Shown here piece after piece: positions 7,638 through 14,283 of a stretch of DNA of 19,708 nucleotides; position 1 is the stretch's first letter, and each line of letters begins with the position of its first letter. The stretch is from CAZVCJ01 sp964625745 (GTDB taxonomy: Bacteria; Chloroflexota; Anaerolineae; VGOG01). The stretch covers positions 1-19,708 of the forward strand of contig CAZVCJ010000073.1 of assembly GCA_964625745.1 (NCBI GenBank). The letters are read 5' to 3'. The notes beneath the pieces were generated by a model. It was given only the letters and a program-made list of their open reading frames with translations. It ran no database searches and was not told the DNA's origin. A program made the translations under genes and the position numbers.

Positions 7638-8320
7638 GCTTCACCCTCTCGCCGCCGCCAGCAGCTATCCTTCAGGGCGCAGTAATCGCAGACCGATCCA
7701 ACTTCGTGCGACCCGTAGCCAGCCCCCAGGCCGATAACCATGGAGACCGACTTGTGCGGCTCCAGCACGCAATACTTGTTAAGCCGCACACCGATGTCGG
7801 CCAGGGGCAACAGGGCGCACAGCTCCCGCTGCCCCTGCACCGGCCAGCCGACCAGTGATCCCGGACTGAGCGAGGGGCTTACGCCCCAGCCACGCCCAGC
7901 GGCCTGCTCCTCGGCCAGACGGCGCACCCTCTCGCCGACCATGCCCAACGCCATCACCCCCACACAGTCGAGCATGTAGGAGAGCAGTGGTTCGCCTTCT
8001 CCGTAAAGCTCGCGCACCCGCGCCTCCAGAGCCGGGCCGATGGTGTAGACCGTGACCAGCAGCCGCTGCGCCGGCGACAGCAAGTGTGCCTTGGAGCCGA
8101 CGGCCAGGCCAGCGCTGTCCACTGCCAGTTCGACCCGCTCGCCTGTTACGCCGCGCACCTCGAACTCGTCGTAGATGGCGACCGGGGCGAAGAGGGTCTG
8201 GCCCAGGGCGATGGCCTCCTCCGCTGCGGCTATCAACCCCGGACGGCTCTCATTTCGCCCCTGTGCCGCGAGCAGTTCCTCGGCAGTCAAGTTGATGGGT
8301 GCGTCGTGCAGAATGGGCAT
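7634..8320 (-). CDS. MetH activation-domain-like protein (putative corrinoid reactivation) with a C-terminal Cys cluster
   Basis: This is a 228-residue cytoplasmic protein resembling the stand-alone form of the vitamin-B12-dependent methionine synthase activation domain, which in MetH binds S-adenosylmethionine for reductive remethylation. The best match is residues 145-200: GWGVSPSLSPG, then LADIGVRLNKYCVLEPHKSV followed by SMVIGLG, which corresponds to the conserved end of that domain. The C-terminus SVCDYCALKDSCWRR adds Cys211, Cys214 and Cys220, with Cys184 nearby, a plausible Fe-S or metal site. I chose ATG 8320 (MPILHDAPINL): GAGGG precedes it, overlapping the stop of the MttB-like gene seven bases away. 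A start at 8344 has no clear site. The stop overlaps the next gene by ATGA. It probably reactivates the corrinoid protein of the cluster; this role is inferred. Confidence 0.82.
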   Translation of the reverse strand: MPILHDAPINLTAEELLAAQGRNESRPGLIAAAEEAIALGQTLFAPVAIYDEFEVRGVTGERVELAVDSAGLAVGSKAHLLSPAQRLLVTVYTIGPALEARVRELYGEGEPLLSYMLDCVGVMALGMVGERVRRLAEEQAAGRGWGVSPSLSPGSLVGWPVQGQRELCALLPLADIGVRLNKYCVLEPHKSVSMVIGLGAGYGSHEVGSVCDYCALKDSCWRRREGEA

Positions 8321-8327
8321 GTTTCCC

Positions 8328-9815
8328 TCATTTGTGCCGCTCATCAGCCTCAGCGATGATCTCCCTCAGCCTGGCCTCCACCTCGGCAGGGATGGGCAGC
8401 GGCTCATGATGCTCGAGGATGTCCTTCACCCTGGCCCGCACCCGCTCGGCCATGGTCTTCTCGCCGCTGGCCTCCCACCCCCTGCGCTGCTGCCGGTCCA
8501 TCAGGGCAGGGAACCATAGCTCGGTCTTAAAATGCTGGCGGGTGTGTTCTTCCGTCAGATAATGGCCGCCAGGCCCCACCCGCTCGATGACGTCTACGGC
8601 CAGCGTCTCAGGAGTGACCTTGACGCCCCCCAGGATGCGCTTGGCCATGCCGATGACTTCGTTGGACATCACCAGCATGTCGAAGGAACCCAGCAGTCCC
8701 GATTCCAGGTAGCCGACGTCGTGGATCAGATTGGCGCCCGATAGCGCGGCGATGGTCACGGACATGGCCGCTTCGATGGCCGCCTGCTGGTCGAGGACTT
8801 TGGCGTCGGAGCAGCCAGCGGTGGAGAACATGGGCAGCCCCAGCCACTTGGCAACGTCGGTCATGGCCGCGCTGAGCAGCACCATCTCTGGCGCGCCGTA
8901 GGACAGGACAGAAGTGGTCATGTCTATGGCGGACTGCACTCCGCCAATGATGACCGCGGCTCCCTTGCGCTTGAGCTGGGCCAGCACCACCCCCACCAGA
9001 CACTCGGCCAGGCACTGCACCATACCACCAGCCAGCGTCACCGGCGCCGTGGCTCCGCACATGGTGCAAGGCGTGTAAATGGCGGGGATGCCCATCTCCG
9101 CCGAGTACAGGATCTTCTCCACCGCTTCGATGGAGTTGCTCAGAGGGGAGCTGGGCTCGATGTAGACGACGAAGAGGGGCGCCTGGGCGAACTCCTCTGG
9201 CCCGCCCAGCACTTCGCACGCCATTCGATACTGGTCGGCCAGCCCCTCTTTGTCTACCGTGGTGATGACCAGCGGCTTGGACGTGCCCTGCATCATGGCC
9301 AGGAACTGGTGGCGGTCGTAGGTGAGCACAGGCACGCCAGAGGTCAGGCCCAGCGACATGTGGAAGTCAATTTGGGGCAAGGCGTCGCTGATTCTGGCCG
9401 CGTTGTAAACGTCCTGATAGGTGTACTTGCGCACCTCGTCGGTGTAGGGGTCTACAAGAGAGGGGCAATCGGAGCCAGTGCCGAAGTAGATTTTGTTCTT
9501 CTCCAGGATGATGCGCTGGCGGCGGTCTCGCCCGGCGACGACGATCCGTTGCGGCGCAGTGTTCAGCGCGTCCTTGACCAGCCAGGACGGGATGCGCACT
9601 AGAGGCCCTGCTGAGCCTGTCGAAGCATCACCGTCGCTGACGCCGCTTCGCTTACCGCAGCCGGCATCGCGCAGCAGAGCCAGCCCCTCCTCTCCGTGAA
9701 CTCGTGTCCCCACTCGCTCCAGAACATCGAGGGCGGAGTGGAAAATCTCCTCGATCTGATCATCCGACAGCACGCGAAATTGCGTGGTGGCGTTGACCTG
9801 GTAGTTTGCTCTCAT
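8328..9815 (-). CDS. MttB-family corrinoid methyltransferase, non-pyrrolysine (copy 1)
   Basis: This protein of 495 residues belongs to the trimethylamine/glycine-betaine:corrinoid methyltransferase superfamily (TIM barrel). Members take a methyl group from a methylated amine and pass it to Co(I) of a corrinoid protein. Family features are FGTGSDCPSLVDPYTDEVRK, LTSGVPVLTYDRHQFLAMM, CGATAPVTLAGGMVQCLAEC, SAGC-like TAGCSDAKVLDQQAA, and NLIHDVGYLESGLLGSFDML. The frame is open throughout with no in-frame UAG, so it belongs to the non-pyrrolysine branch, whose known members act on quaternary amines. CAGGAGG lies nine bases before ATG 9815. The activation-domain gene follows after seven bases. GDASTGSAGPL (about residues 63-73) derives from an inserted repeat. 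The substrate is unknown. Confidence 0.9.
   Translation of the reverse strand: MRANYQVNATTQFRVLSDDQIEEIFHSALDVLERVGTRVHGEEGLALLRDAGCGKRSGVSDGDASTGSAGPLVRIPSWLVKDALNTAPQRIVVAGRDRRQRIILEKNKIYFGTGSDCPSLVDPYTDEVRKYTYQDVYNAARISDALPQIDFHMSLGLTSGVPVLTYDRHQFLAMMQGTSKPLVITTVDKEGLADQYRMACEVLGGPEEFAQAPLFVVYIEPSSPLSNSIEAVEKILYSAEMGIPAIYTPCTMCGATAPVTLAGGMVQCLAECLVGVVLAQLKRKGAAVIIGGVQSAIDMTTSVLSYGAPEMVLLSAAMTDVAKWLGLPMFSTAGCSDAKVLDQQAAIEAAMSVTIAALSGANLIHDVGYLESGLLGSFDMLVMSNEVIGMAKRILGGVKVTPETLAVDVIERVGPGGHYLTEEHTRQHFKTELWFPALMDRQQRRGWEASGEKTMAERVRARVKDILEHHEPLPIPAEVEARLREIIAEADERHK
9605..9628. repeat. In-gene CTGAGC...TCGAAG element (MttB copy 1)
   Basis: CCCTGCTGAGCCTGTCGAAG followed by CATC is read in frame as ASTGSAGPL. 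It sits just before VRIPSWLV, and a near-identical element occupies the same alignment position in the second MttB gene (13017-13040). Confidence 0.75.
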
Positions 9816-9848
9816 AACTTACTATCCTCCTGAGGACTTTTGGAAAGC

Positions 9849-9896
9849 ACGTGAAACGTGAAACGTAAATTCACGTTTTACGTTTTTACGTTTTAC
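9849..9896. repeat. ACGTGAAACGTAAA / TTTACGTTTTACG inverted array, left copy
   Basis: Repeated ACGTGAAACGT units on the left face TTCACGTTTTACGTTTTTACG on the right, forming an inverted array. The TAA stop of the homocysteine methyltransferase (9893-9895) lies inside it. A second copy flanks the other end of the same gene at 10791-10872. Confidence 0.85.
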
Positions 9897-10774
9897 TCAT
9901 CACGCATCACGGCTTCACGTATGGCCGCGATGTGGGCGGGCGAGGAGCCGCAGCAGGTGCCAACGATGCGGACTCCCAGCTCCACGTAGCGAAGGGCCAG
10001 CTCGGCCATCCTCTGCGGCGTGGCGTCGTAGACCACCTGGCGCTTGACCAGGCGCGGCACGCCGGCGTTGGGCTTGGCGATCAGGTAGGCGTCGGGCGCG
10101 GCCTGGCATATCTGGGGCAGGATGTCCAACACCTCCTCAGGCGCGTGGCCGCAGTTAGCGCCTGTGACTGGCACGCCCAAAGCGGCCATCGCCTGGGCTG
10201 CTTGCGTCGGGCTTACCCCCATGCTGGTGCGGCCGTGGGTGTCGAAGCTGAAGGTGCAGAAGACGGGCAGGTCACACACCTGCCGCGCCCCTTCGACGGC
10301 GGCCTTCGCCTCGTCGAGGTCGCCCATGGTCTCGATGTAGATACAGTCAGCGTCCCCCGCCGCCAGCGCACGGGCCTGCTCGGCGAACAGCTCCACGGCG
10401 GCCTCGTAGGCCAGCGGGCCGAGCGGGACCATCATCTCCCCCGTGGGGCCGACGTCGCCCCCGACGTAGAGATCATCGCCAGCCACCTGCCGGGCCAACT
10501 CGGCGGCGCGACGGTTGACCTCCGCCACTTGTATGTCAAGCCCTGCCGCTTTGAGCCGCGCCCGTGTACCGCCGAAGGTGGTGGTGAGGATGATCTGGGA
10601 GCCCGCCTCCATGTAGGCGCGGTGCAGTTTCACGATCTCCTCGGGTCGCTCCAATATCCACGCCTCGCCCGGCATCCCCGTGGGCAGCCCGGCCTCCAGT
10701 AGCATCGTGCCCGTCGCCCCGTCGGCGATCAGAACCTCGTCGGCGGCCAATCGTTGTAGAATAGGTATACGCAT
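9893..10774 (-). CDS. Homocysteine S-methyltransferase (MetH N-terminal module type)
   Basis: This 293-residue cytoplasmic enzyme is a stand-alone version of the homocysteine-binding (betaine-homocysteine methyltransferase-like) barrel of methionine synthase. It begins MRIPILQRLAADEVLIADGA, then TGTMLLEAGLP, IILTTTFGGTRARL, YVGGDVGPTGEMM and SMGVSPTQAAQAM. The three zinc ligands are present: Cys208 in TGANCGHAPEE, and Cys274-Cys275 in VGTCCGSSPAHI. Zinc activates the homocysteine thiolate, which accepts a methyl group. ATG 10774 is preceded by AAGGAG. A longer reading frame to 10855 only translates an intergenic repeat. Neighbours on both sides are corrinoid components, so the likely donor is the methylated corrinoid protein next to it and not betaine directly. 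Direct use of S-methylmethionine or betaine is the alternative. Confidence 0.9.
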   Translation of the reverse strand: MRIPILQRLAADEVLIADGATGTMLLEAGLPTGMPGEAWILERPEEIVKLHRAYMEAGSQIILTTTFGGTRARLKAAGLDIQVAEVNRRAAELARQVAGDDLYVGGDVGPTGEMMVPLGPLAYEAAVELFAEQARALAAGDADCIYIETMGDLDEAKAAVEGARQVCDLPVFCTFSFDTHGRTSMGVSPTQAAQAMAALGVPVTGANCGHAPEEVLDILPQICQAAPDAYLIAKPNAGVPRLVKRQVVYDATPQRMAELALRYVELGVRIVGTCCGSSPAHIAAIREAVMRDE

Positions 10775-10790
10775 TGGTTTGCTCCTTGGC

Positions 10791-10872
10791 AATGCGTAAA
10801 ACGTGAAACGTAAAACGTAAACCTTCCTCACACTTCCCGTCTCTTCACGTTTCACGTTTTACGTTTTACGTG
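10791..10872. repeat. ACGTAAAACGTGAAACGT inverted array, right copy
   Basis: GCGTAAAACGTGAAACGTAA at 10794 is matched by an inverted arm TTCACGTTTCACGTTTTACG (from about 10844) around a 20-base centre. It fills the 100-base gap between the corrinoid protein gene and the homocysteine methyltransferase gene and ends two bases from the former's stop codon. The long stem could act in mRNA processing, but its copy at 9849 suggests a dispersed repeat. Confidence 0.85.
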
Positions 10873-10874
10873 GC

Positions 10875-11525
10875 CTACGCCTTGACCAACCCTTTCACCA
10901 CTTCAACCGCCTCAGTCGCGTTTTCCGCGTAGGCGTCGGCGCCAATCTCCTCGGCCCACTCGGGGCTGGTGGGCACGCCACCGATGATGACCTTGACCTG
11001 GTCGCGCAGGCCGGCTTCTTTGAGGGTCAGGATCACGGCCTCCTGGTTGAGCATGGTGGTGGTAAGCAGCGCTGAAAGGCCCACCACGTCGGCGTCCACC
11101 TCGCGCACGGCGTCAACAAACTGTTGGGGCGACGCATCCACACCCAGGTCGTGCACCTGGAAGCCGTTGGCAGACAGCATGGTGGCCACCAACGTCTTGC
11201 CGATTTCGTGGATGTCCCCCCGCACGGTGCCGATGACCACCTTGCCCAGCGTCTTGAGCTCCTGCTTGCGCTTCAAAAGCTCCGGTTCCAGGATGGCGAT
11301 ACCCTCTTGCATCGCCTTGCTGCTCATCATCAGGTCAGGGATGAACAACTCCCCTTTGGCGAAGCCCTCGCCGACGACGTCCATGCCCGGCTTGAAGCCT
11401 TGCTGGATGGCCGCCAGTGGATCAATTCCGGCGCGCAACACCTCGTTGGCCAGTTCACGCGCCTTGTCTGGCACACCAGCGATGACCGCGTTGGTCATCT
11501 CTTCGAATAGTCTTTCGTTTGCCAT
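10875..11525 (-). CDS. Corrinoid (cobalamin-binding) protein, MttC/MtbC-like
   Basis: This small cytoplasmic methyl carrier of 216 residues matches MttC/MtbC-type proteins and the B12 module of MetH. Residues 1-90 form the helical cap domain (MANERLFEEMTNAVIAGVPD through GELFIPDLMMSSKAM). Residues 93-216 form the Rossmann-like B12 domain with the base-off/His-on motif GDIHEIGK, where His106 would ligate cobalt. It also has the SALLTTTM loop (151-158) and IIGGVPTSPEW (181-190). ATG 11525 is preceded by AGGAGG at good spacing; an upstream in-frame start (11588) lacks one. It should accept a methyl group from the MttB-family enzymes on either side and pass it to the homocysteine methyltransferase encoded next. 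The pairing is inferred from gene order. Confidence 0.93.
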   Translation of the reverse strand: MANERLFEEMTNAVIAGVPDKARELANEVLRAGIDPLAAIQQGFKPGMDVVGEGFAKGELFIPDLMMSSKAMQEGIAILEPELLKRKQELKTLGKVVIGTVRGDIHEIGKTLVATMLSANGFQVHDLGVDASPQQFVDAVREVDADVVGLSALLTTTMLNQEAVILTLKEAGLRDQVKVIIGGVPTSPEWAEEIGADAYAENATEAVEVVKGLVKA

Positions 11526-11599
11526 TTGGTATCCTCCTGAATGTTTGCTTGATGAAAGTTTTGTTAGCGCGAATGACCGCTGGATCAAGTACTAGCGCC

Positions 11600-11687
11600 G
11601 GCTGAGTAGGAGCGGAGCGACGTATCGAAGCCAAGCGGTTTGTGCCTTGGACCCGCTCGCTGGTCTCGATACGCTGCGCACTCGACC
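11600..11687. repeat. Imperfect inverted repeat between the second MttB gene and the corrinoid protein gene
   Basis: GGCTGAGTAGGAGCGGAGCG followed by ACGTATCGAAGCC faces GGTCTCGATACGCTGCGCAC followed by TCGACC. The arms pair imperfectly around a GGTTTGTGCC-type centre. It takes up about half of the 196-base gap, which holds no gene. It resembles common dispersed palindromes of the TCGATACG...CGTATCGA type. Confidence 0.7.
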
Positions 11688-11721
11688 GACGCTCTCTGGC
11701 CCCTCAATGTCAACCCAGGAC

Positions 11722-13209
11722 TTATTCGCGCTTACAAGATTCCAGAATGTATGCAATCTCCTCCCGAACAGCGTCGGGCAGCGGCTGCGGCTGATGGCTT
11801 TCCATCAGGCTGATGGTCTTGTCGCGCAGCCGGTCTCCCAACCGTTTGCCGCTGGCCGCGCTCCAGGCGTCGGCCCGCTGCCGATCCCACAGCGTCGGCT
11901 GCCACAGCTCGCGGAAATGGCGCAGGGTGTGCCTGGCGGTCAGGAAGTCGCCCCCCGACCCCACCTGATGGATGACTTCCAACGCCAGCGATTCGGCGTC
12001 CAGCGAGAACCCCCCCACGAAGCGGCGCATCATGGCGATGACCTCGGCGGTGAAGACGATCATCTCCGGCGAGGTGGTCAGCCCCGCCTCCAGATAGCCG
12101 ACGTCGTGCACCAAATTGGCTCCGGCCAGCAAGGCCACCAGCACCGAAAAGTCGGCGTCGGCCGCGGCCTGCTCGTCCATGACGCAGCTATCGGAGTGGC
12201 CAGCGTAGCCCCAGGTGGGCAAGTCGTAGAAGCGGCCCATCTCGGCCACGGCCACCCGCGCCAACTGGAACTCCGGCGCGCCGTAGACGCTGATGGTGGT
12301 CTTCATGTCCATAAAGTGCAGCCCGCTGCCGTAGACGAAGGGGGCGCCCGGCCGCTGGAGTTGGTGGATCACCAGGCTGCTCAGCACCTCGGCGTTGCCC
12401 AGCGCCAGCCCGCCGGCCAGGGTAACCGGCGCCGTGCCACCCATCATCGGCGCTGGCGAGTGGACGATGGGCAGGCCCTGCTCGGCCATGTACAGCAGCT
12501 TGCCCGTGGCCGTCTGGCTGTGCTGCAGCGGCGTGGTTGGCTCGGAGTAGAGAAGCAGCGTGGGGTTGAGCCGCAACTGCTCCATGCCGCCGGCGGCTGC
12601 GGCGGCCATGGCGGCTATCGCTTCGCAATCAGCGCGGTCGTCGCAGACGAAGACCGCGGGCTTGGTGGTGTGCTCCAGCATCAGCGCGTACTGCTGTCGG
12701 TAGACGTTGGCCGCGCCAACGTCGGACGGGCCTGCCCTGAGCCCCGTCGAAGGGATGCCCATGCTCATCACGAAGGCCATCTCCGGCAGGGCGTCGCAGA
12801 CGTGGAGGCAATCCACCAAGTCTGCGACGGTGAACGGGCGTCGCTGGCCGCTGCGGGGATCGAGGTAGTTGGGGCAATCGGAGCCGGGGCCGAAGTTGAC
12901 CGTCTGCCCTTCCAACGGAGCGGCCACCTCACTGCTCCCTCGCTTGCACAGGACGATGCGCGACGGCGCCTGCTTCAGCGCCCATTCCACCAAACTGGCG
13001 GGCATGTGGACCAGAGTCCCTGCTGAGCCTGCCGAAGCATTGCCGTCGGTGATCACGGCATCGGACTCGCGCAGTAGCGACAGCGCCCCGTCGTGATACA
13101 CCCGCACACCTGTGCGCCGCAATATCTCCAGCGAGGCGCGATGGACGACCTCGCATTGCTCATGACTCAACATGCTCAAGTGCGGGAAGGCAACGATGTT
13201 TCGGGGCAT
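11722..13209 (-). CDS. MttB-family corrinoid methyltransferase, non-pyrrolysine (copy 2)
   Basis: This is a second MttB-superfamily protein of exactly 495 residues, clearly paralogous to copy 1 but divergent. Shared landmarks are FGPGSDCPNYLDPRSGQRRP, GGTAPVTLAGGLALGNAEVL, YAGHSDSCVMDEQAAADADF, NLVHDVGYLEAGLTTSPEM and the C-terminal WDRQRADAW...LMESHQPQPLP. Copy 1 has CGATAPVTLAGG where this has MGGTAPVTLAGG, and the presumed substrate-pocket loops differ, so the two probably act on different methylated compounds. There is no in-frame UAG. GGAG precedes ATG 13209 at good spacing. As the first gene of the cluster it is followed by the corrinoid protein it presumably methylates. Repeats contribute GNASAGSAGTL near residue 60 and STGLRAGPSD near residue 155. 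The substrate is unknown. Confidence 0.9.
   Translation of the reverse strand: MPRNIVAFPHLSMLSHEQCEVVHRASLEILRRTGVRVYHDGALSLLRESDAVITDGNASAGSAGTLVHMPASLVEWALKQAPSRIVLCKRGSSEVAAPLEGQTVNFGPGSDCPNYLDPRSGQRRPFTVADLVDCLHVCDALPEMAFVMSMGIPSTGLRAGPSDVGAANVYRQQYALMLEHTTKPAVFVCDDRADCEAIAAMAAAAAGGMEQLRLNPTLLLYSEPTTPLQHSQTATGKLLYMAEQGLPIVHSPAPMMGGTAPVTLAGGLALGNAEVLSSLVIHQLQRPGAPFVYGSGLHFMDMKTTISVYGAPEFQLARVAVAEMGRFYDLPTWGYAGHSDSCVMDEQAAADADFSVLVALLAGANLVHDVGYLEAGLTTSPEMIVFTAEVIAMMRRFVGGFSLDAESLALEVIHQVGSGGDFLTARHTLRHFRELWQPTLWDRQRADAWSAASGKRLGDRLRDKTISLMESHQPQPLPDAVREEIAYILESCKRE
12731..12754. repeat. In-gene CCTGAGC...GTCGAAGG element (MttB copy 2, second site)
   Basis: CCTGCCCTGAGCCCCGTCGA followed by AGGG is read in frame as PSTGLRAG after FVMSMGI. 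In copy 1 the matching region reads LTSGVPVL with no repeat, so this insertion is specific to copy 2. Confidence 0.7.
13017..13040. repeat. In-gene CTGAGC...CGAAG element (MttB copy 2, site shared with copy 1)
   Basis: TCCCTGCTGAGCCTGCCGAA followed by GCAT is read in frame as NASAGSAGT ahead of LVHMPASLV. The nucleotide sequence nearly equals the element at 9605-9628 in the other MttB gene, and the protein position is equivalent. Confidence 0.75.
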
Positions 13210-13227
13210 GGGGATTCTCCGTTCAAT

Positions 13228-13260
13228 AGCCCCTTAGGATTCTCGAAACCCTAAGGGGCT
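13228..13260. repeat. AGCCCCTTAGG hairpin upstream of MttB copy 2
   Basis: AGCCCCTTAGG (13228-13238) and CCTAAGGGGCT (13250-13260) form a perfect 11-bp stem with an 11-base loop. It lies 18 bases before the ATG at 13209 and 83 bases beyond the toxin gene stop. No U-tract follows on either strand, so I call it a palindromic repeat or leader hairpin, not a terminator. It would place a stem close to the ribosome-binding site of the first gene of the methyl-transfer cluster. Confidence 0.7.
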
Positions 13261-13343
13261 GAGTCTGCCTGGAACCACTGATTCCGCTGAACTTCACTGA
13301 TCTCTGGGCGGATTCTGGCCTTTGACGAATTGCACTTCTACTT

Positions 13344-13757
13344 CTACGGAAGTATTTCAAAGTACGCGCAATGTCGCGGTCGCACCACGGTGAAATCGCG
13401 ACGGTCCAGTGTCAGGATACACCTCACACTCTGCCGTTCGGCGATAGCAATGATGGCAGCATCCACAAAGTCCAACCGGCTATCGGCGTACAGATCAAGC
13501 AACTCGCTGATTCGTCGCAGATCGGCTCTATCAATCGGCTCAAGAACGGTATCACTGGCGGCCAGATCGTGGAGAAAGCGGCGCATCGTCGCATGTCCCA
13601 ACCGCGAGGCCAGTAGATAACAAATCTCAGGCAAAACAGGCAACGGCAGAATCAAAGGCGCGGTCACATGGCGAGCCACGTCGAGTACCCGCGCGTGGTT
13701 GCGGTCGCTGGCGTCGGCCAATGCAAACAGAAAACTGGTGTCCAACAGGACGCTCAC
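13344..13757 (-). CDS. vapC: PIN-domain ribonuclease toxin, VapC-like
   Basis: This 137-residue PIN-domain protein is of typical VapC size. Acidic residues expected to bind metal are Asp6 (VLLDTSFLF), Glu44 (VLPEICYLL), Asp96 and Asp99 (RLDFVDAAIIAIAER) and Asp118 (ILTLDRRDF), so the active site appears intact. VapC toxins cleave specific RNAs, often tRNA, when the labile antitoxin is lost. The start is GTG 13757, overlapping the antitoxin stop as GTGA, which couples the two as in standard toxin-antitoxin operons. No separate promoter is visible. It is unlikely to be part of the neighbouring methyl-transfer cluster. PIN proteins of other function exist, but the paired upstream gene supports this reading. 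Confidence 0.88.
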   Translation of the reverse strand: MSVLLDTSFLFALADASDRNHARVLDVARHVTAPLILPLPVLPEICYLLASRLGHATMRRFLHDLAASDTVLEPIDRADLRRISELLDLYADSRLDFVDAAIIAIAERQSVRCILTLDRRDFTVVRPRHCAYFEILP

Positions 13758-14092
13758 AGCGCATCCCTTTCCAAGCCCCAGCCACGGCGCGGATCTATTT
13801 CCGCCGCCAGGATCTCCTCATCGTGCTCTGCAACATCCCCCTGCCCCGAACTACCCAGACCGGCGATGGTCAGCAAAAAGGGCAATGTGTCGGTCGCCTC
13901 CGACCTTTCTTCACAACTGGTCCAGATAGCCCCCTCGTGCAATCCAGCCACACGTGGCTTGATGATCGGCACAAGGCGGGCAATCAATGTGTTGTCCTGG
14001 GCCAAGATAACTTCCGTGCCCTCTAGCACTAGAGCCAATAGTTTCGTGAAGTTGGTTTGTGCTTCATGTACGTCAATGGTTTTTGTAAGCAT
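13754..14092 (-). CDS. Phd/YefM-type antitoxin with an abnormal extended tail
   Basis: The N-terminal half, MLTKTIDVHEAQTNFTKLLA to about residue 59 (LHEGAIWTS), is a normal Phd/YefM DNA-binding domain. It ends in the RVAGLHEGAIW motif common in antitoxins of VapC partners. The known family then has a short acidic toxin-binding tail of roughly 15-25 residues. Here 53 residues follow (CEERSEATDTLPFLLTIAGL and onward to GWGLERDAL). Part of their DNA contains the palindrome GGTCGCCTCCGACC (13892-13905) and resembles inserted repeat sequence. Total length is 112 against about 80 for the family. AGGAGAG stands six bases before ATG 14092. Whether the altered tail still neutralises the toxin is unclear. 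Confidence 0.8.
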   Translation of the reverse strand: MLTKTIDVHEAQTNFTKLLALVLEGTEVILAQDNTLIARLVPIIKPRVAGLHEGAIWTSCEERSEATDTLPFLLTIAGLGSSGQGDVAEHDEEILAAEIDPRRGWGLERDAL

Positions 14093-14244
14093 CTTTTGCT
14101 CTCCTGACCTTCGCCATTAGCTGGCTTACACACGCTATGCGTCACAGGTTTTGGGGCTTTCCGATCCACCTCGCTCAGCTATCCGCACCCAATTTCCCGC
14201 CTCAGGCTGACCACGGGTGGCTTGTGCTCCGGAACGTTGAACTC

Positions 14245-14273
14245 AGTGTACCACAAAACAGAGCAAACGTCAA
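14245..14273 (-). promoter_or_regulatory. Probable promoter of the toxin-antitoxin operon
   Basis: On the minus strand TTGACG (14268-14273) and TACACT (14245-14250) are 17 bases apart, with TGG immediately before the -10 as an extended element. The leader would be about 150 bases, long for such an operon, and contains no obvious structure. No better candidate lies closer to ATG 14092. Confidence 0.5.
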
Positions 14274-14283
14274 GCACCAATGC

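Noticed and set aside
10774..10855. N-terminal extension of the homocysteine methyltransferase (MKREETGSVRKVYV...)
   Set aside because: It is a translation of the intergenic ACGTAAAACG array. The ATG at 10774 has a proper ribosome-binding site and gives the family's usual N-terminus.
9849..10872. ACGTTTTACG arrays as a CRISPR or tandem regulatory array
   Set aside because: The units are about 8-11 bases with no unique spacers of regular length and are arranged as inverted arms, which fits a palindromic repeat.
11647..13026. Plus-strand open frame of 459 codons opposite the second MttB gene
   Set aside because: The translation is low-complexity, rich in Gly, His, Gln and Arg, and shows no domain, while the minus strand encodes a full MttB-family protein.
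8328..13209. Pyrrolysine-containing MttB genes
   Set aside because: Both MttB-family frames are uninterrupted over 495 codons with no in-frame UAG, so they are non-pyrrolysine members.
13210..13343. Cobalamin riboswitch ahead of the corrinoid cluster
   Set aside because: No B12-box-like conserved segment was found in this 134-base gap; only the AGCCCCTTAGG hairpin and a CACTGATTCC-type repeat-like stretch are visible.
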